A DNA stretch of 64,000 nucleotides from Dendrobium chrysotoxum (GCA_019925795.1 CM034305.1:70606573-70670572); one strand, 5' to 3'; positions 11,865-23,071 are shown, counted from the stretch's first letter. Made by a program: numbers and translations. Notes: generated from the letters alone by a model not told the origin.

Positions 11865-14800
11865 TGTTGTTTCCTATGTTTAATGCTATTGTGTGGAATG
11901 TTAGGGGTATTGGTTGCTCCTCTTCTAGAATTCGGGTTAAAAACTTATGTCGTATTCACAATATTAAGATTTTGGTCTTACTTGAACCTTTCATTCCTGT
12001 GTCTAGGCTTTTGAATACTTCTCATTTTTTAGGTTTTCAGCATGCCTCTGCTAATGTGTCTAATAAGATTTGGGTTCTCTGAAAAGATCCTATTAAAATT
12101 GATGTGATTGCTGATTTTACTCAAGTTTTACACTGTAAAGTGGAGGCCTTCAATTTTCATTGTTGTGTGTCTTTAGTTTATACTGCCTCTTCTTTATACA
12201 TTAGAAAATTGCTCTGGGATCAAATTATTAATTTTCATCATATTTGCTCATTGCCTTGGCTTGTTGGTGGGGACTTCAATGCTATTACCAGCCCTGATGA
12301 ACGTCTGGGTGGGTCTTCTCCTTCTGGTCGCTCTATGGATGATTTCAATAGTATGATTTTTAATTGCAGCTTGATTGATATTGGCTTTACTGGGGATATT
12401 TTTACTTGGAATATGGGTCATTTATGGCAAAGATTGGACCGCATTCTTTTTAATGATTCCTGGGTTAATTCGTCTATTCTTACTACTGTGCATCACCTGA
12501 GTAGGACCTTGTCTGATCATTCTCCTTTACTTTTAACTATTAAGAATAGATGTAATAGTATTTTTCCTCACTTTAGGTTTCAAAATATGTGGATTCTCCA
12601 TGAGTCTTTTTTTGATGTTGTTAAGACTAATTGGTGTGCCCCTTTACATCCTGACAATACTATTTGTGGCATGAGGAGATTGTGGTTGAAACTTAAAAGA
12701 TTGAAGCAGGCTCTTAATTGGTGGAATCACCATGTTTTTAAAAATGTTTTTTCTAATATTTTATGTGCTGAGCAACATGTCAATTCTCTTGAGGCTTCTT
12801 ATCTAATTGACTCTTCTGATTGTAACTTATCTTTGTTAAAGAAAGCTAAAGATGAGCTTTTGTCTTTTCAATATCAAGAGGAAGCTTTTTGGAAACAAAA
12901 AGCTTCTCATAAAAAACTTATTGATGGGGATAATAATTCCAAGTATTTTCATGCGATGGTTAATTGCAGAAGGGCTAAGAATAGTATAAATAGTTTTAAA
13001 AGGGATGATGGTTCTCTAACTCATAATCCTGAGGAAATTGCTAAACTTGCTGTTCATCATTTTAATTCCTGCTTTAATAAAAATTGCTATCCGACTTTAA
13101 CTGGTGATTACTCTTTCATTCCTACTCTTGTTTCCCCTGAAGCTAATGTTCAGCTTTCTAGGCTTCCTTCTTACGAGGAGGTTAAGGAGATGGTGTTTGG
13201 TATGAATGGTGACTCTGTAGCTGGGCCTGACGGATTTACTGCACTATTCTTTCATAAAATTTGGAATATTATTGATCAGGACATTTTCTCTGCTGTTGTG
13301 GATTTTTTTGGGGGTAACCCTATTCCTAAGTTCTTTACTTCTACCTCGATTGTGCTTATCCCTAAGATTATTAGTGCTAATACTTGGAATGATTTTAGAC
13401 CTATTAGTCTTTGTTCTTTCTTTAATAAGTTGGTTTCTAAAATCTTATCGAACCGTCTTGCTTCTATTTTACCTGTTATTATATCTCCTAATCAAATGGG
13501 TTTTGTTAAAGGTAGGGCTATTACTGATAACATCTTGCTGGCTCAGGAATTATGTCAAGATCTAGATGTCAAGGTTAGAGGTGGTAATGCTATTTTTAAA
13601 CTTGATATGGCCAAGGCTTATGATAATTTAAATTGGAAATTCTTATATTTTATCTTAGAATTGTTTGGTTTTGATTCTAATTTTATTAACCTCATTAAGA
13701 ACTGTATTGAGAATGTTTATATGTCTATCATTATTAATGGGTCTTCTTATGGCTTCTTTAAAGTTTCTCATGGTTTGAGACAAGGAGACCCTATTTCTCC
13801 TGCTCTTTTCATTATAGCTGCTGAATTCCTTTCTAGGGGTTTATCTAATCTTTTCAATATGAATAATGGCATGTATTATAGAATCCTGGGTGGCATCCCG
13901 ATTTCTCATTTGTGTTTTGCTGATGATTTCATTATCTTCTCTAATGCTTCTCGTAACCATATTCAAAAACTTATGGAGTTTCTGTCTAGATTTGAAATGG
14001 TTAGTGGTATTTCCTTTAATAAAAACAAAAGTTGCTTTATTCCCTCTAAAAAAATTCCTAATTCTCGTATTTTATCAATTAAAAATATCACTGGTTTTAC
14101 TCAGGCGTTTTTGCCCATCAATTATTTGGGTGTTCCTTTGTTTATGGGGAAAAAGAAGTCTTTTTTGTTTGATAAACTCATTGATTCTGTTCACAACAAA
14201 CTTTTATCTTGGGACTCGAATTTTTTGAGTTTTGGTGGTAGAATTACTCTCATTAGAAGTGTTCTTAATGCTTTACCTGTTTATAATTTTCAAACTATCT
14301 TTCCTACGCATATTGTGTATGACCGTCTTCATAAGTTGATTAATAAATTTTTTTGGAAGGGGACTTCTTCTTCTTCTAAACTTCTTTGGGCTTCTTGGGA
14401 TAAATGTTGTGGTGTGCTGAATGAAGGTGGTCTTGGTTGCAAAAAATTTTTTGACCTTGCTAAAGCTTTTACTTTTAAACTCTGGCATCGTTTTCGTTCT
14501 AATGATAATTTATGGTCTAAGTTTATGTTATCTAAGTATTGCTTAAATAAACATCCGACCAACTGTATGGCTAAGCTTGGTGACTCTAAAGTGTGGAAGA
14601 GACTTTGTAAAGTTAGTTGGGAGATGGAACCTTATATATCGTGGAGTCTTGGTGATGGGAATATTTCTTTTTGGCAAGATAGGTGGCTTGGTAAGCAATC
14701 TATTGATTCTATATTAAACACTTCTTCTTTGGATATGGTTCAGGTCAAGTATTTCTTTAAAGAGAATTTGTGGGATGTTGATAAACTTTATAATGTTATT

Positions 14801-15973
14801 CCTCATAGTATTATCCAACAAGTCCTGAACGTGCCGATTAACGTTGGTTTCAAAGATGCTATCATTTGTAACTTTTCTTTAGATGGTGGCTTTCAGATTA
14901 TGGAGGCGTGGAATTTTATTCGTATTGCCAAGAATTTTGATAATATTTTTGCTTGCATTTGGAATAAAAGCATTCCTCTCACTATTTCTGTTTTCGTTTG
15001 GAGACTTCTTCATAGATATTTACCCACTGAGGATAACCTCATTAAAAAAGGTTTTCAGATTACTTCCAAATGTCAATATTGTTGTCATATGGAGAGTATG
15101 CATCATGTTTTTTTATCTGGCCCGGTGGCTGCTCGCACGTGGATTCACTTTGATGATTTATTTCAGTTAAACTGCTATACTGGTAGTATGTCTTTAAAAT
15201 CCCTTCTTAAAGCTTGGTTTATCAAGTCTAAAGGTCATATTAGGAATGTTGTTCCATGCTTGATTCTTTGGTTCATCTGGTTAGATAGGAATAACTCTCA
15301 TTTTAATAATATCAAAATGGATCATAATACTGTGATTCAAAGGATCAAAGACAAGATTTCTTCTCTTATTGATGTTAGACTTCTCTCTTATAAAAATTTC
15401 AAGAATTATCATTATATTGGTTATGCTTTTGGTCTTTCTAAAATGGAGAATCCTCCTCTTACTCTTGTCTACTGGAACAAACCTCCAAAGGATGTTGTGA
15501 AACTGAATGTGGATGGCATTTCCTCTGGTTCCACTGGCGGGTGTGGTGGTACTATCAGAGATAGTGATGGTAAACTTATTGTTGCTTTTGCTGGGCCTAT
15601 TTTACATAGTAATGTTTCTATAGCTGTTAATAGTGCCATTATCTATGGGTGTCAGTTATGTTTATCTCTCAAGTTCTCTAATTTGGTGATTGAGGCTAAT
15701 GCTAACTTTAATTTCAGCACCTTTTTAGTGGGTAGAGATACTTTGAGTTGCTCTGAGCTATTCTATCAAATTCATAATAGTCAAAAGATGTTGAGATATT
15801 TCAAGTATTCCCCTCAGCATATCTGTAAAGAGGGCAATAAGTGTGCTACTTGGCTGGCTGAGTGGGGGTGTCTTCTTCCGGTGTTCACTGATTTGGTTGG
15901 TTCTTCTTTACCGTCCCAACTTCATGGTTTACTTAAGCTGGATGATATTGGTGTTCCTTATGTGATTAATTAA
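11864..15973 (+). pseudogene. LINE-1 ORF2 (endonuclease, reverse transcriptase, zf-RVT, RNase H), one nonsense codon
   Basis: 1369 codons in one frame, with a single internal TGA at 12080-12082 (context KIWVL-stop-KDPIKI, where relatives have Trp). The order is: APE-type endonuclease with WNVRG near residue 11, GGDFNA at 135-140 and SDHSPLL at 217-223; reverse transcriptase with FRPISLC, the catalytic Asp of KLDMAKAYD at 581 and FADD at 685-688; zf-RVT with CQYC and HHVF; and a C-terminal RNase H-like domain. RNase H keeps only its first acid (NVDG, D1217): the other three catalytic positions are V1255, N1279 and T1329. Translation would begin at the ATG overlapping the ORF1 stop. As it stands it cannot make full-length protein. 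Confidence 0.93.
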
Positions 15974-16711
15974 TCTTTATGCTGCTCTTTGCACTGGGTG
16001 TTGTTCTGTCGGTTTTTGCTCCTCTCTATCTGGTTTCATTTCTGGGCTTATTTGTCTCTTTCGGAGTTGCTGACCTTGGGGCTCTGTTGGGTTTTTTGTT
16101 CCATTTCGAGTTGGTTCTGGCTGCTCTTCTTGCTGGGTGTTGTTGTGAGGTGTGGTGGTATCGGTTAATTGTTGGTTGGGTCCAGTTTATTTTGTTAGTT
16201 TCGCTGCTTGGTGTGGTCAGTCTCCTGTATCTCTTTGTGGCTGGTGTTGGTTAGTTTGCTGGGTTCTGGTGGTTTAGTTGGTCTCTTTTCTTTCTGGGGT
16301 TCCTTTCCTTATGTTGGGTTCTTTACTCCATGTTATTTACTTGTTTTTGTGCTTTGTTTGGTGTTCTGTTGTTCTTCCTTTTGCAGGATATTTTTTGCAG
16401 GGCTCTATTTCAATATCTTTTGGATGGAAGATTTTTGTGGGGGAGAAGCTGGTTGTTTCTTCTTCATTTTGGATTGCTTATTCCTTTTTGGGTGCTCTTT
16501 CTTATGCACCGTAGAATGTTATTAGGGTTTTTTGTCTCATGTTTTAGCAGGGTCCTCGAGCTCTTAGGTTTTTTTCTTTTTTATTTATTTTGTAGCTCTT
16601 TTGAGCTTAGTGAGATTGAGGGCCCTTAAGGACCTTGTAACCGCTTTCTTATATTAACACGTAGGCCCCCACCGAGGGGTTTCCCGCCCCCCCCAAAAAA
16701 AAAAAAAGAAA
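15974..16711 (+). other. LINE-1 3' UTR and A-rich tail
   Basis: The 3' UTR is strikingly T- and G-rich and A-poor on the sense strand, giving long open frames of Leu, Phe, Val, Cys and Trp codons that are composition artefacts. The last 130 bases (gagctcttttgagc-like, aaggaccttgtaa, ttaacacgtaggccc, gggtttcccgccccccc, then A-rich) are shared with LINE-2 and more weakly with LINE-3, which marks them as one family and as the probable reverse-transcriptase recognition region. Confidence 0.75.
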
Positions 16712-16727
16712 AAGAAAGCTGTCCCAA

Positions 16728-17892
16728 ACGAAGCCTAAATTAATTAAGCAGCTTCTTCATTAGAGCTTATGATCGAACGGTAGGGGAACGAACTTAATGC
16801 ACCAAATGAATTGGCACATTCATAATGCGCAAAATGAATTGGCGCATTCATCACTGTGCTAAATGTTTTGATGAATTTGCCCCTACTTAAATTTTTATTT
16901 TATTACGCTTCTCAAGATAATTTTAAGAACTCACGCTCCTTAAAATTTCACAGTTGGAATTTTGGAAGAGTGTGGATTTGTTACTCTTATTGAACCTTTG
17001 AGACACAATATAGCAGAAGCAATATGCTTTGTATATGAGAATAAATTTCGTAGCTTAGATGCTACGTTCCTTCCTTCCTTCCTGGGGATAGCTAAGGAAC
17101 TAGATGCCAAGTTTGTTAAAAAAAACTAGAATAAGACCGGAATATATGCACATGTATCATAAAATTTAGCTTCAATTGCCATAGATTGTGCAACAATATT
17201 GTCTTTTCTTAATATGAAACTTTATGAAAAATTAAAGTTGCAAATATAAAAACTTTAATCCTACGCATGAGCAGATCAATATAGTGCATATTTTTTAGAT
17301 AAATTGTGCACTTCAAAAGAAAGTTAAAAAGGGAATGCTTTCATTGTACCGACAATAGTTCATGCATGGTAATCGCAATGTGCATTGACAAACTTCTTAG
17401 CAAAAATTTATTCAAATTCAAGAAATGTTGCTAAAAAACTATTTCGAAGTTTGGCGAATGGCTCAAAAGCAAAACTCAACAATTATGTGATGAATAAACA
17501 GTAGAATGAAAGCATAACTATTTCAAAATTACAATATTGATTTTGGTAATTAGTGTCTTTGAGCACAAAACTTTTAGATGGGCAAATAGCTTGGTAGCCG
17601 TTTGCACGGAATAATTTTTTTTTAAAATTAGTTTGATGAAGACGATCTCTTTTATATATCTATTAATATTGAGAAATTTGAAATTTAATCGCCTTAGAAA
17701 CTATCTCATAATCTAAAGATTTAAACTAATAAATTAAAAAAAATAAATTTTAACATATATGTTTCTATTAAGAAAAAATTATTATGATTATACAAAGTGA
17801 TAGCGCCCATAAGAAATTGAAAGAAAATGATAATGATGGGGCTCTTGTCCCTCTAAATTCTGGACTGAAAAGAAAATGATAATTATGTAAAG
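16728..17892 (+). repeat. segmental duplicate A, right part
   Basis: Matches the region after 60811 (gcttcttcattag, then the aatgcgcaaaatgaattggc region) and resumes after the SINE at 61233. From about 16955 it also matches 33435-34250, upstream of the DUF247 gene. Shared landmarks: ttggaagagtgtggatttgt, agatgccaagtttgt, gtgctttcattgtaccgac, aatattgattttggtaatta. No coding region is recognised. Confidence 0.78.
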
Positions 17893-18140
17893 TGACTTGA
17901 TCACCCAATAACACAATCTGACCACTAGATCTACTACTACTGAAATTATATTCCATGTATTTAGTTTTAAATTTACTGAAATGAAAACCTTTAGAATCTA
18001 AGGTCAACCTTCATAATTCATATTTACCTTTAACTCCCTTTCTAGTCTTATTAACAAGAGGAAAATCATCAGTAAAAATCATACACCATGGTTCATCTTC
18101 TTGCAAATTTCTAGTAAGAACATCCATGACTGAAGCAAAA
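17893..18140 (-). mobile_element. RTE-type LINE fragment (reverse transcriptase part)
   Basis: The minus strand reads a degenerate RTE reverse transcriptase: a VMDVLTRNLQ-like stretch, then FTDD (in place of FADD), then LDSKGFHFSKFKTKYMEYNF and LLGDQV. There is at least one in-frame stop. It aligns with the RTE copies at 38159-38958 and 62886-63642 but keeps sequence further 5'. It abuts the segmental duplicate exactly where copy C continues differently. Confidence 0.82.
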
Positions 18141-19032
18141 AAAAAAAAAGATATGAGCTTAAGGCTGATCGATGATGTAATCCAACAGTAATAGGAAAGT
18201 ACTTGGTCAGACCGTCTTATCTTTGAACAGAAGTAACCACTCTAGCATATATGTTCTTAATAACTTGAATATAAGCATTATTTACCCCTTTCTTCTGTAT
18301 AACTCTTCATAGCACTTCTACTAATTAAACTTTATCATATACTTTCTCTAAATAAATGAATAAATAAAAATATTAAATTATAAAATATATAATAAAACTC
18401 ATTATTCATTATTACTTAAACTGGAAATAGATCCTTTAGCTTGTAATAAATTTGAATTATAAATTACTTAACACTAAACCTAAGTAGGAAACATCCAGAC
18501 CACACAACTTAGCACATACTTAAAATTATTTGATAGAGCAACTAACTCTATCCTTAAGTTAGGAGCAATGTTTTGGCTTTGTATGATTTGCTTCCTATAC
18601 CTATGATATTGGGTATGTTGTTTAATAAGTAGTGTTGGTGGATGTGTGTTATGTGGTGTGATTAATTAATGTCTTTGATTGTGATGTTATGATTTGGTGA
18701 TAAATGGATAGATATTCTAGGTTATCTTATTGTTAATCCTATTTCTATAAATGACTATGCTTAAGCAGGGTTATTAAAACAAGGGTATTTATAAATTTAA
18801 ATTCATGCATATAAATGCTTAATTGAGGCTTCCATTACTTAGCCCCCTATTTAAAATAAAAGCATAACTAAGCTTTATAATTTGCTTAAAAGTGATTAAT
18901 TATTCTATGATGTGATTGTGATGTTGCGGTATTTATGAATTTATTGTTATACTAACCTTGCAAGTGAATAGAGTTTTTTTTAATATAATTTATAAAATAC
19001 GTATAAAATTATGAAAGTAAAGAAAATCAGAT
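18141..19032. other. no recognised feature
   Basis: AT-rich intergenic DNA with no open frame above about 60 codons of recognisable content. Confidence 0.4.
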
Positions 19033-19397
19033 GACAACAACAACAACATCAAGCCTTTGTCCCACTACATGGGGTCGGCTACATGAATCTTTTTTCTCCA
19101 TTGTGTCCTCTTAAAAGTCAAATTCTCGTTTAAATCTAATAAAGAAAGATCATTTCTAATATTTTCTAACCAAGTCTTTTTAGGTCTACCTCTACCTTTC
19201 TTAACATAAGTCAAATCTAATACCTCTACTTTCCTAACAGGTTCATCGGAATGCCGCTATTTTATGTGACCAAACCATCTAAGGCGACTCTCTCTAATCT
19301 TATCTTCCACTAGAGCTACTCCAACCTTTTCACGTATATGCTCATTTTGTATCCTATCTCTAAGGGTAAAGCCACTCATCCATCTAAGCATCCTCAT
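19033..19397 (-). mobile_element. RTE-type LINE, 5'-truncated 3' end
   Basis: On the minus strand the text corresponds to the C-terminal part of the RTE ORF (region of RMLRWMSGFTL, GVAPVEDKI, LRWFGHIKRR, RGRPKKTWLENI) and ends with the family-specific 3' end, cccactacatggggtcgg on the plus strand, and a (TTG)n tail seen as gacaacaacaacaacatc at 19033. It stops abruptly at about 19397, as expected for a truncated insertion. No clean target duplication was found. It is not collinear with the fragment at 17893-18140, so it is a separate insertion. Confidence 0.88.
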
Positions 19398-20757
19398 ACA
19401 AAAAACTCACCCATAATAGAAGCAAGTGAGGGGCAACTTATGCCATAGGGCTAAGCTTCTTATTCCTATTGGTATGAGACTGTTATACTGTCATATTTTC
19501 ATAATTATAACCAACATGTTATGCTAGTGGATTTTGTTTTCGAAAACAACTTTTTTTCATTCATATAGAATTATATTAGTGCATTTAAAGACCTTGATTC
19601 TACAAAAAAAATTTTAAGTGTATTACTTAGGTTCATTTGAACCCATTTGCATATTCCATAAAGCCTAATATGAATCTTCTAGACTAAAAATCCTTCTCTC
19701 CAAAATAAATAATAACATTCCTATCTTGCATATCTTAGACTTAAATTCATGATTTTTAAAGCATTTAGATTGTTTAGCTAGCATTTCTCTCCACGAAGAT
19801 GTAAGACTAGTAGCATCAGTATTCCCATTTAATCCTTTTAGGGTTTAAAAATATTAGTCCCACTTCACAAATTGCTGCACCTCTTTAGATTAGGTTTGAA
19901 TTGCTACTTTGTATTGATTTATCTTAAATCTAGGTTATGAGGCAAACTCAAAATCGATCATAAGCCTCACTCTCTCTGAATATAATCCTATATTTTTAAT
20001 AAATTTATCAACTTAAACATAAAAATTTCACCCTGTCCTAAAATGCTATAGCCTAATTATAAAATAGGATGGAATACTTTTGAGTTTCTCAAAATCATTG
20101 TGTTCCATACCTCTCATTCATTGATTTCTAAAAAGAATTAATCATCTTTGATTCAATCCCTATTAAAAATCAATAATTCCTAAATCTTACCTAAATCATT
20201 ATAAATCTAGAAATATTTAATCACCACTTCAATCGAGGGTATTCTTAGGAGCTCTCTTGGGATATAATAAAAAGAAGGTCTGTCTTTATGGAGAGCTTAG
20301 AGTCGAAGCTTAAAATTAATCTTATTTTAATTTTTTGATATAGGGAAAAAATATCTAAGAATATAGGCAATATTTCAAAACCCATTTTCATTTTTAAATC
20401 GATAGAAGAATATCATTTTTGTCTTTGGAGATAGTATGCTATTCTCTATGCTATATTTGATTATAAAAAAATAGAATTCTATTTCTATTTTTAAATGGAT
20501 AGTAGAACATCATTCTATCTTTTGAGATCGTATGTTATTCTCTAAGCATTATTTGATTATATATAGATATAAAAATTTCAAATTGCATGATTTATTTTAC
20601 CACAATCCATGGAATAAATAATTAGGATTACTTTTATTAACTTCATTAAGCTGTTTAACTTTTTGAAAGCCCTATTATTGATTATATCAACATTTTAAAT
20701 ATTTTTTAATTTAATCTCTATTATTTAGTTTGGTGGTTTAGTTATTTTAAATATAGG
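19398..20757. other. no gene; one short tandem duplication near 20390-20565
   Basis: AT-rich DNA. A unit of about 100 bp is repeated twice: ttttaaatNgatagNagaaNatcat followed by gagatNgtatgNtattctct and atttgattata, first near 20391 and again near 20490. Nothing else is recognised. Confidence 0.5.
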
Positions 20758-23009
20758 GAATACTCAATCTCTTGCCACTTATTTGCCTGAATCTGTTATC
20801 AATTTGGTTCTTAACATTTCGTTACATTTGGACAGTGAGGACAAGATTCTGTTCAACCGGTCTAATGACGGGAATTTTAATGCTAAACAAGTTTGGAATG
20901 CTATTAGACAAATTAGGCCTAAGAATTATCTAAATGTTGCTTTGTGGCATGCTAGTATACCTCCTACTTATTCTTTTCTTGTTTGGAGGATTTTGCATAA
21001 TTACTTACCTGTGGATTCTATTCTTATCAAAAAGAGCTTATACATTGTTTCCAAATGTCAATGTTGTAACCATAGTGAAAATATGATTCATGTGTTTTTC
21101 CAAGGCCCCATTGCTATGAAAGTTTGGATTTACTTTGACAATTTGTTCAATGTTTTCACTACTTTTCGCCTTAATTCTATGGTTGATATATTAAATACTT
21201 GGACTTCTAAGATGAAAGGGCATATTCGGAATATCATTCCTGTTCTCATATGTTGGTATATTTGGAGTAGTAGGAATTATTCTAAATATGAGAACATTAA
21301 AATGAACGCCACTTTGATTATTTCTAAAATTATTCATAAAATTAATCAGTTATATTGTGCTAAGCTTTTGAAAGCTGACTCCTTTAAAGGCTGCCATCAT
21401 CTAGCTGCTAAGTTTGACTTAAGCCTTGCTTCTTCTACGATTCCCTGTGACAGGATCATTTTTTGGAAAAAACCTGAGTTGGGTTGCTTTAAACTGAATT
21501 CTGATGGTGCTTGGACCCCTTCAAGCGCGGGTGTGGTGGCACCATCAGAGACTCCACGGGTTTGGTGATCATGGCTTATGCTGGTCCCTCTAATGTTTCT
21601 TCTGCTATTCAAGCTGAGCTTGAAAGTTTATTATATGGTATTCATTTAAGTAACTCTCTTGGTATTACTAATCTTTGGATTGAAGTTGATGCCTTTCTCA
21701 TTATTCACTACATCACTGGTAGTTGTAAGCCCAACTCGATTAATTATTACATGATTAGGGATATTAAGCATCTCCTTTCTCTCATCACTTTTAAAATCTC
21801 CCATATTTTTAGAGAAGGGAATGCTGTGGCTGATTCTTTAGCTAAACTGGGTTGTACTTTGGATCATTTCAATGAGTATCATGAGCATAATCTGCCTACT
21901 AATTCCAAAGGCCTGGTGTGTTTAGATAGAATGGGGCTTCCCTACGTTCGCAACCTCTAACTCCTTGCGGTGTTTTTGCTTTCTGGCTTTGTTTCTTGCT
22001 GTTCCTTTCTTATCTTATGGTTCTGTTATCATTGCTCCTACTTATTTTCCTGTTTTCTGCTTGCTTCTTTTTGGGGCATATCCTCTCTATGAGGTTGATT
22101 CTGGGTTGCTTCATTGGGTGTGGCTTTTGCCCTATCTGTTTTCCACTATGGCTGCTATCATCTCGACATTCGGATCCCTAATGTTATGGTTGATTGCTAC
22201 ATTATTGTTGATTACTCTCAACTGATTGCTCTTGCCTAGTTGGTATGTTTCTGGGCGGGTGTTTAATGTGTGCAATTTTTTTCCTTTTTTTCCTTTTGGA
22301 GACTTGGATTGATACCTGTGAGCAAAAGCTGTTTTTTGTTCATAACTTTAGTTTATATCTTCTGCTTGGCATTATTTGGTGGGCAATAATACCATCTGTT
22401 TTTGGGGACTTTAATATTACTTTGCTGATTCCTAAGATTCTCTTGCATTGTATTCTGATGTACAACTTCCATAACATGGAGTTCAGCAAAGTTTTTTGGG
22501 TTGCGATCGTTGGGAATAATGTTTACCATTATTATGTTATCAACTTTTTCAACTGTTATGTGAGCATTATCTTGAATTCCTGGGTGGATCCTGTTAACTT
22601 CCACTTATCGGTCAAAAGGTTATTTGAACAATTACTTATTAATCCTCCTTCGGACACTTTATCTTTATTATTTGCTATGTTCACTACCATTGTCCCTGCA
22701 GGCCTCTTTTTGTGCAGGTTTTTGGAGATCCTTTCTCGTTTTGTGCAGGGGCAATTTTTGGTCGAGAAGATTGGGCTGAAAGTGATCTACATTATCTTCT
22801 CTAAGTGGACTAATTTTTTTGCTTTTCTTAGAATGTTTCTAGGTTTGCTTGTACTCTTTCCTAGTAAGGACTTTTGGCTCGTAGGTTTTTTGTTTTTGCG
22901 TTTTTGTTGTAGCTCTTTTGAGCGTAGTGAGCTGGAGGTCCTTTTAAGGACCTTGTAATCCTTTTTTAAATTAACACGTAGGCCCGACAGAGGGTTTCCC
23001 CTCCCCCCA

Positions 23010-23011
<2 letters not shown>
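20758..23011 (+). mobile_element. 5'-truncated L1 retrotransposon (LINE-2)
   Basis: This is the same family as LINE-1: it enters within the ORF2 region just before zf-RVT and continues through RNase H and a T-rich 3' UTR to the same terminal motifs (gtagctcttttgagc, aaggaccttgtaat, ttaacacgtaggccc, gggtttccc, poly-C, A-rich). The tail is followed by an (AT)n tract. The heptamer atatagg occurs at both edges (20751-20757 and 23065-23071), but because of the AT tract this is only weak evidence of a target duplication. Confidence 0.88.
20762..21960 (+). pseudogene. LINE-2 ORF2 C-terminal fragment (zf-RVT and RNase H), one frameshift
   Basis: The fragment begins inside ORF2, aligned with the region after LINE-1 residue ~950. 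zf-RVT is clear (PTYSFLVWRILHNYLPVDS, then CQCC and MIHVFF). The frame breaks once at about 21525-21535, between the first RNase H strand (FKLNSDGAW) and GCGGTIRDS; after the shift the domain continues to the natural end (GLPYVRNL). All four RNase H acids are retained: NSDG, QAELES, IEVDAF and VADSLA. That contrasts with LINE-1 and shows that the family ancestor encoded a catalytically competent domain. Confidence 0.88.

Positions 23012-23069
<58 letters not shown>
23012..23069. repeat. (AT)n microsatellite at the LINE-2 tail
   Basis: About 29 AT dinucleotides directly follow the A-rich tail of LINE-2 (ccccccaaaaatatat...). It probably grew from the A-rich 3' tail of the insertion. Confidence 0.9.

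Positions 23070-23071
<2 letters not shown>

Larger units (their letters stand above)
10203..16711 (+). mobile_element. full-length plant L1 retrotransposon (LINE-1)
   Basis: The element has a 179-bp 5' UTR, ORF1, ORF2, a T-rich 3' UTR and an A-rich tail. It is bounded by a perfect 16-bp target duplication, aagaaagctgtcccaa (10187-10202 and 16712-16727), that lies within the Tourist MITE. The empty version of this site survives near 60795-60810. Only two disabling changes are visible: a one-base insertion in an ORF1 T-run and a TGG-to-TGA change in the ORF2 endonuclease. This, with the clean target duplication, makes it the youngest of the four L1 copies in the window. Confidence 0.95.
10091..16735. 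mobile_element. Tourist-like MITE split by LINE-1
   Basis: The left part (10091-10202) and right part (16728-16735, plus the repeated target site) together equal the intact element at 60699-60818. The ends are GGCTTCATTTGG and its imperfect complement CCAAACGAAGCC, flanked by TAA at 10088-10090 and 16736-16738. A 3-bp TAA duplication with GGC..TTTGG ends fits PIF/Harbinger (Tourist) elements. The two arms are nearly complementary along their whole length, so the unbroken element is a foldback of about 120 bp. Confidence 0.88.

Noticed and set aside
15979..16629. Hydrophobic, membrane-protein-like open frames after LINE-1 ORF2 (also 21965-22958 and 48990-49675)
   Set aside because: They lie in T-rich 3' UTRs of L1 elements, overlap one another in different frames, and show no conserved protein sequence between copies.
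17893..19397. One continuous RTE element at 17.9-19.4 kb
   Set aside because: On the minus strand the RT fragment lies downstream of the 3' tail fragment, the wrong order for one element, with unrelated DNA between.
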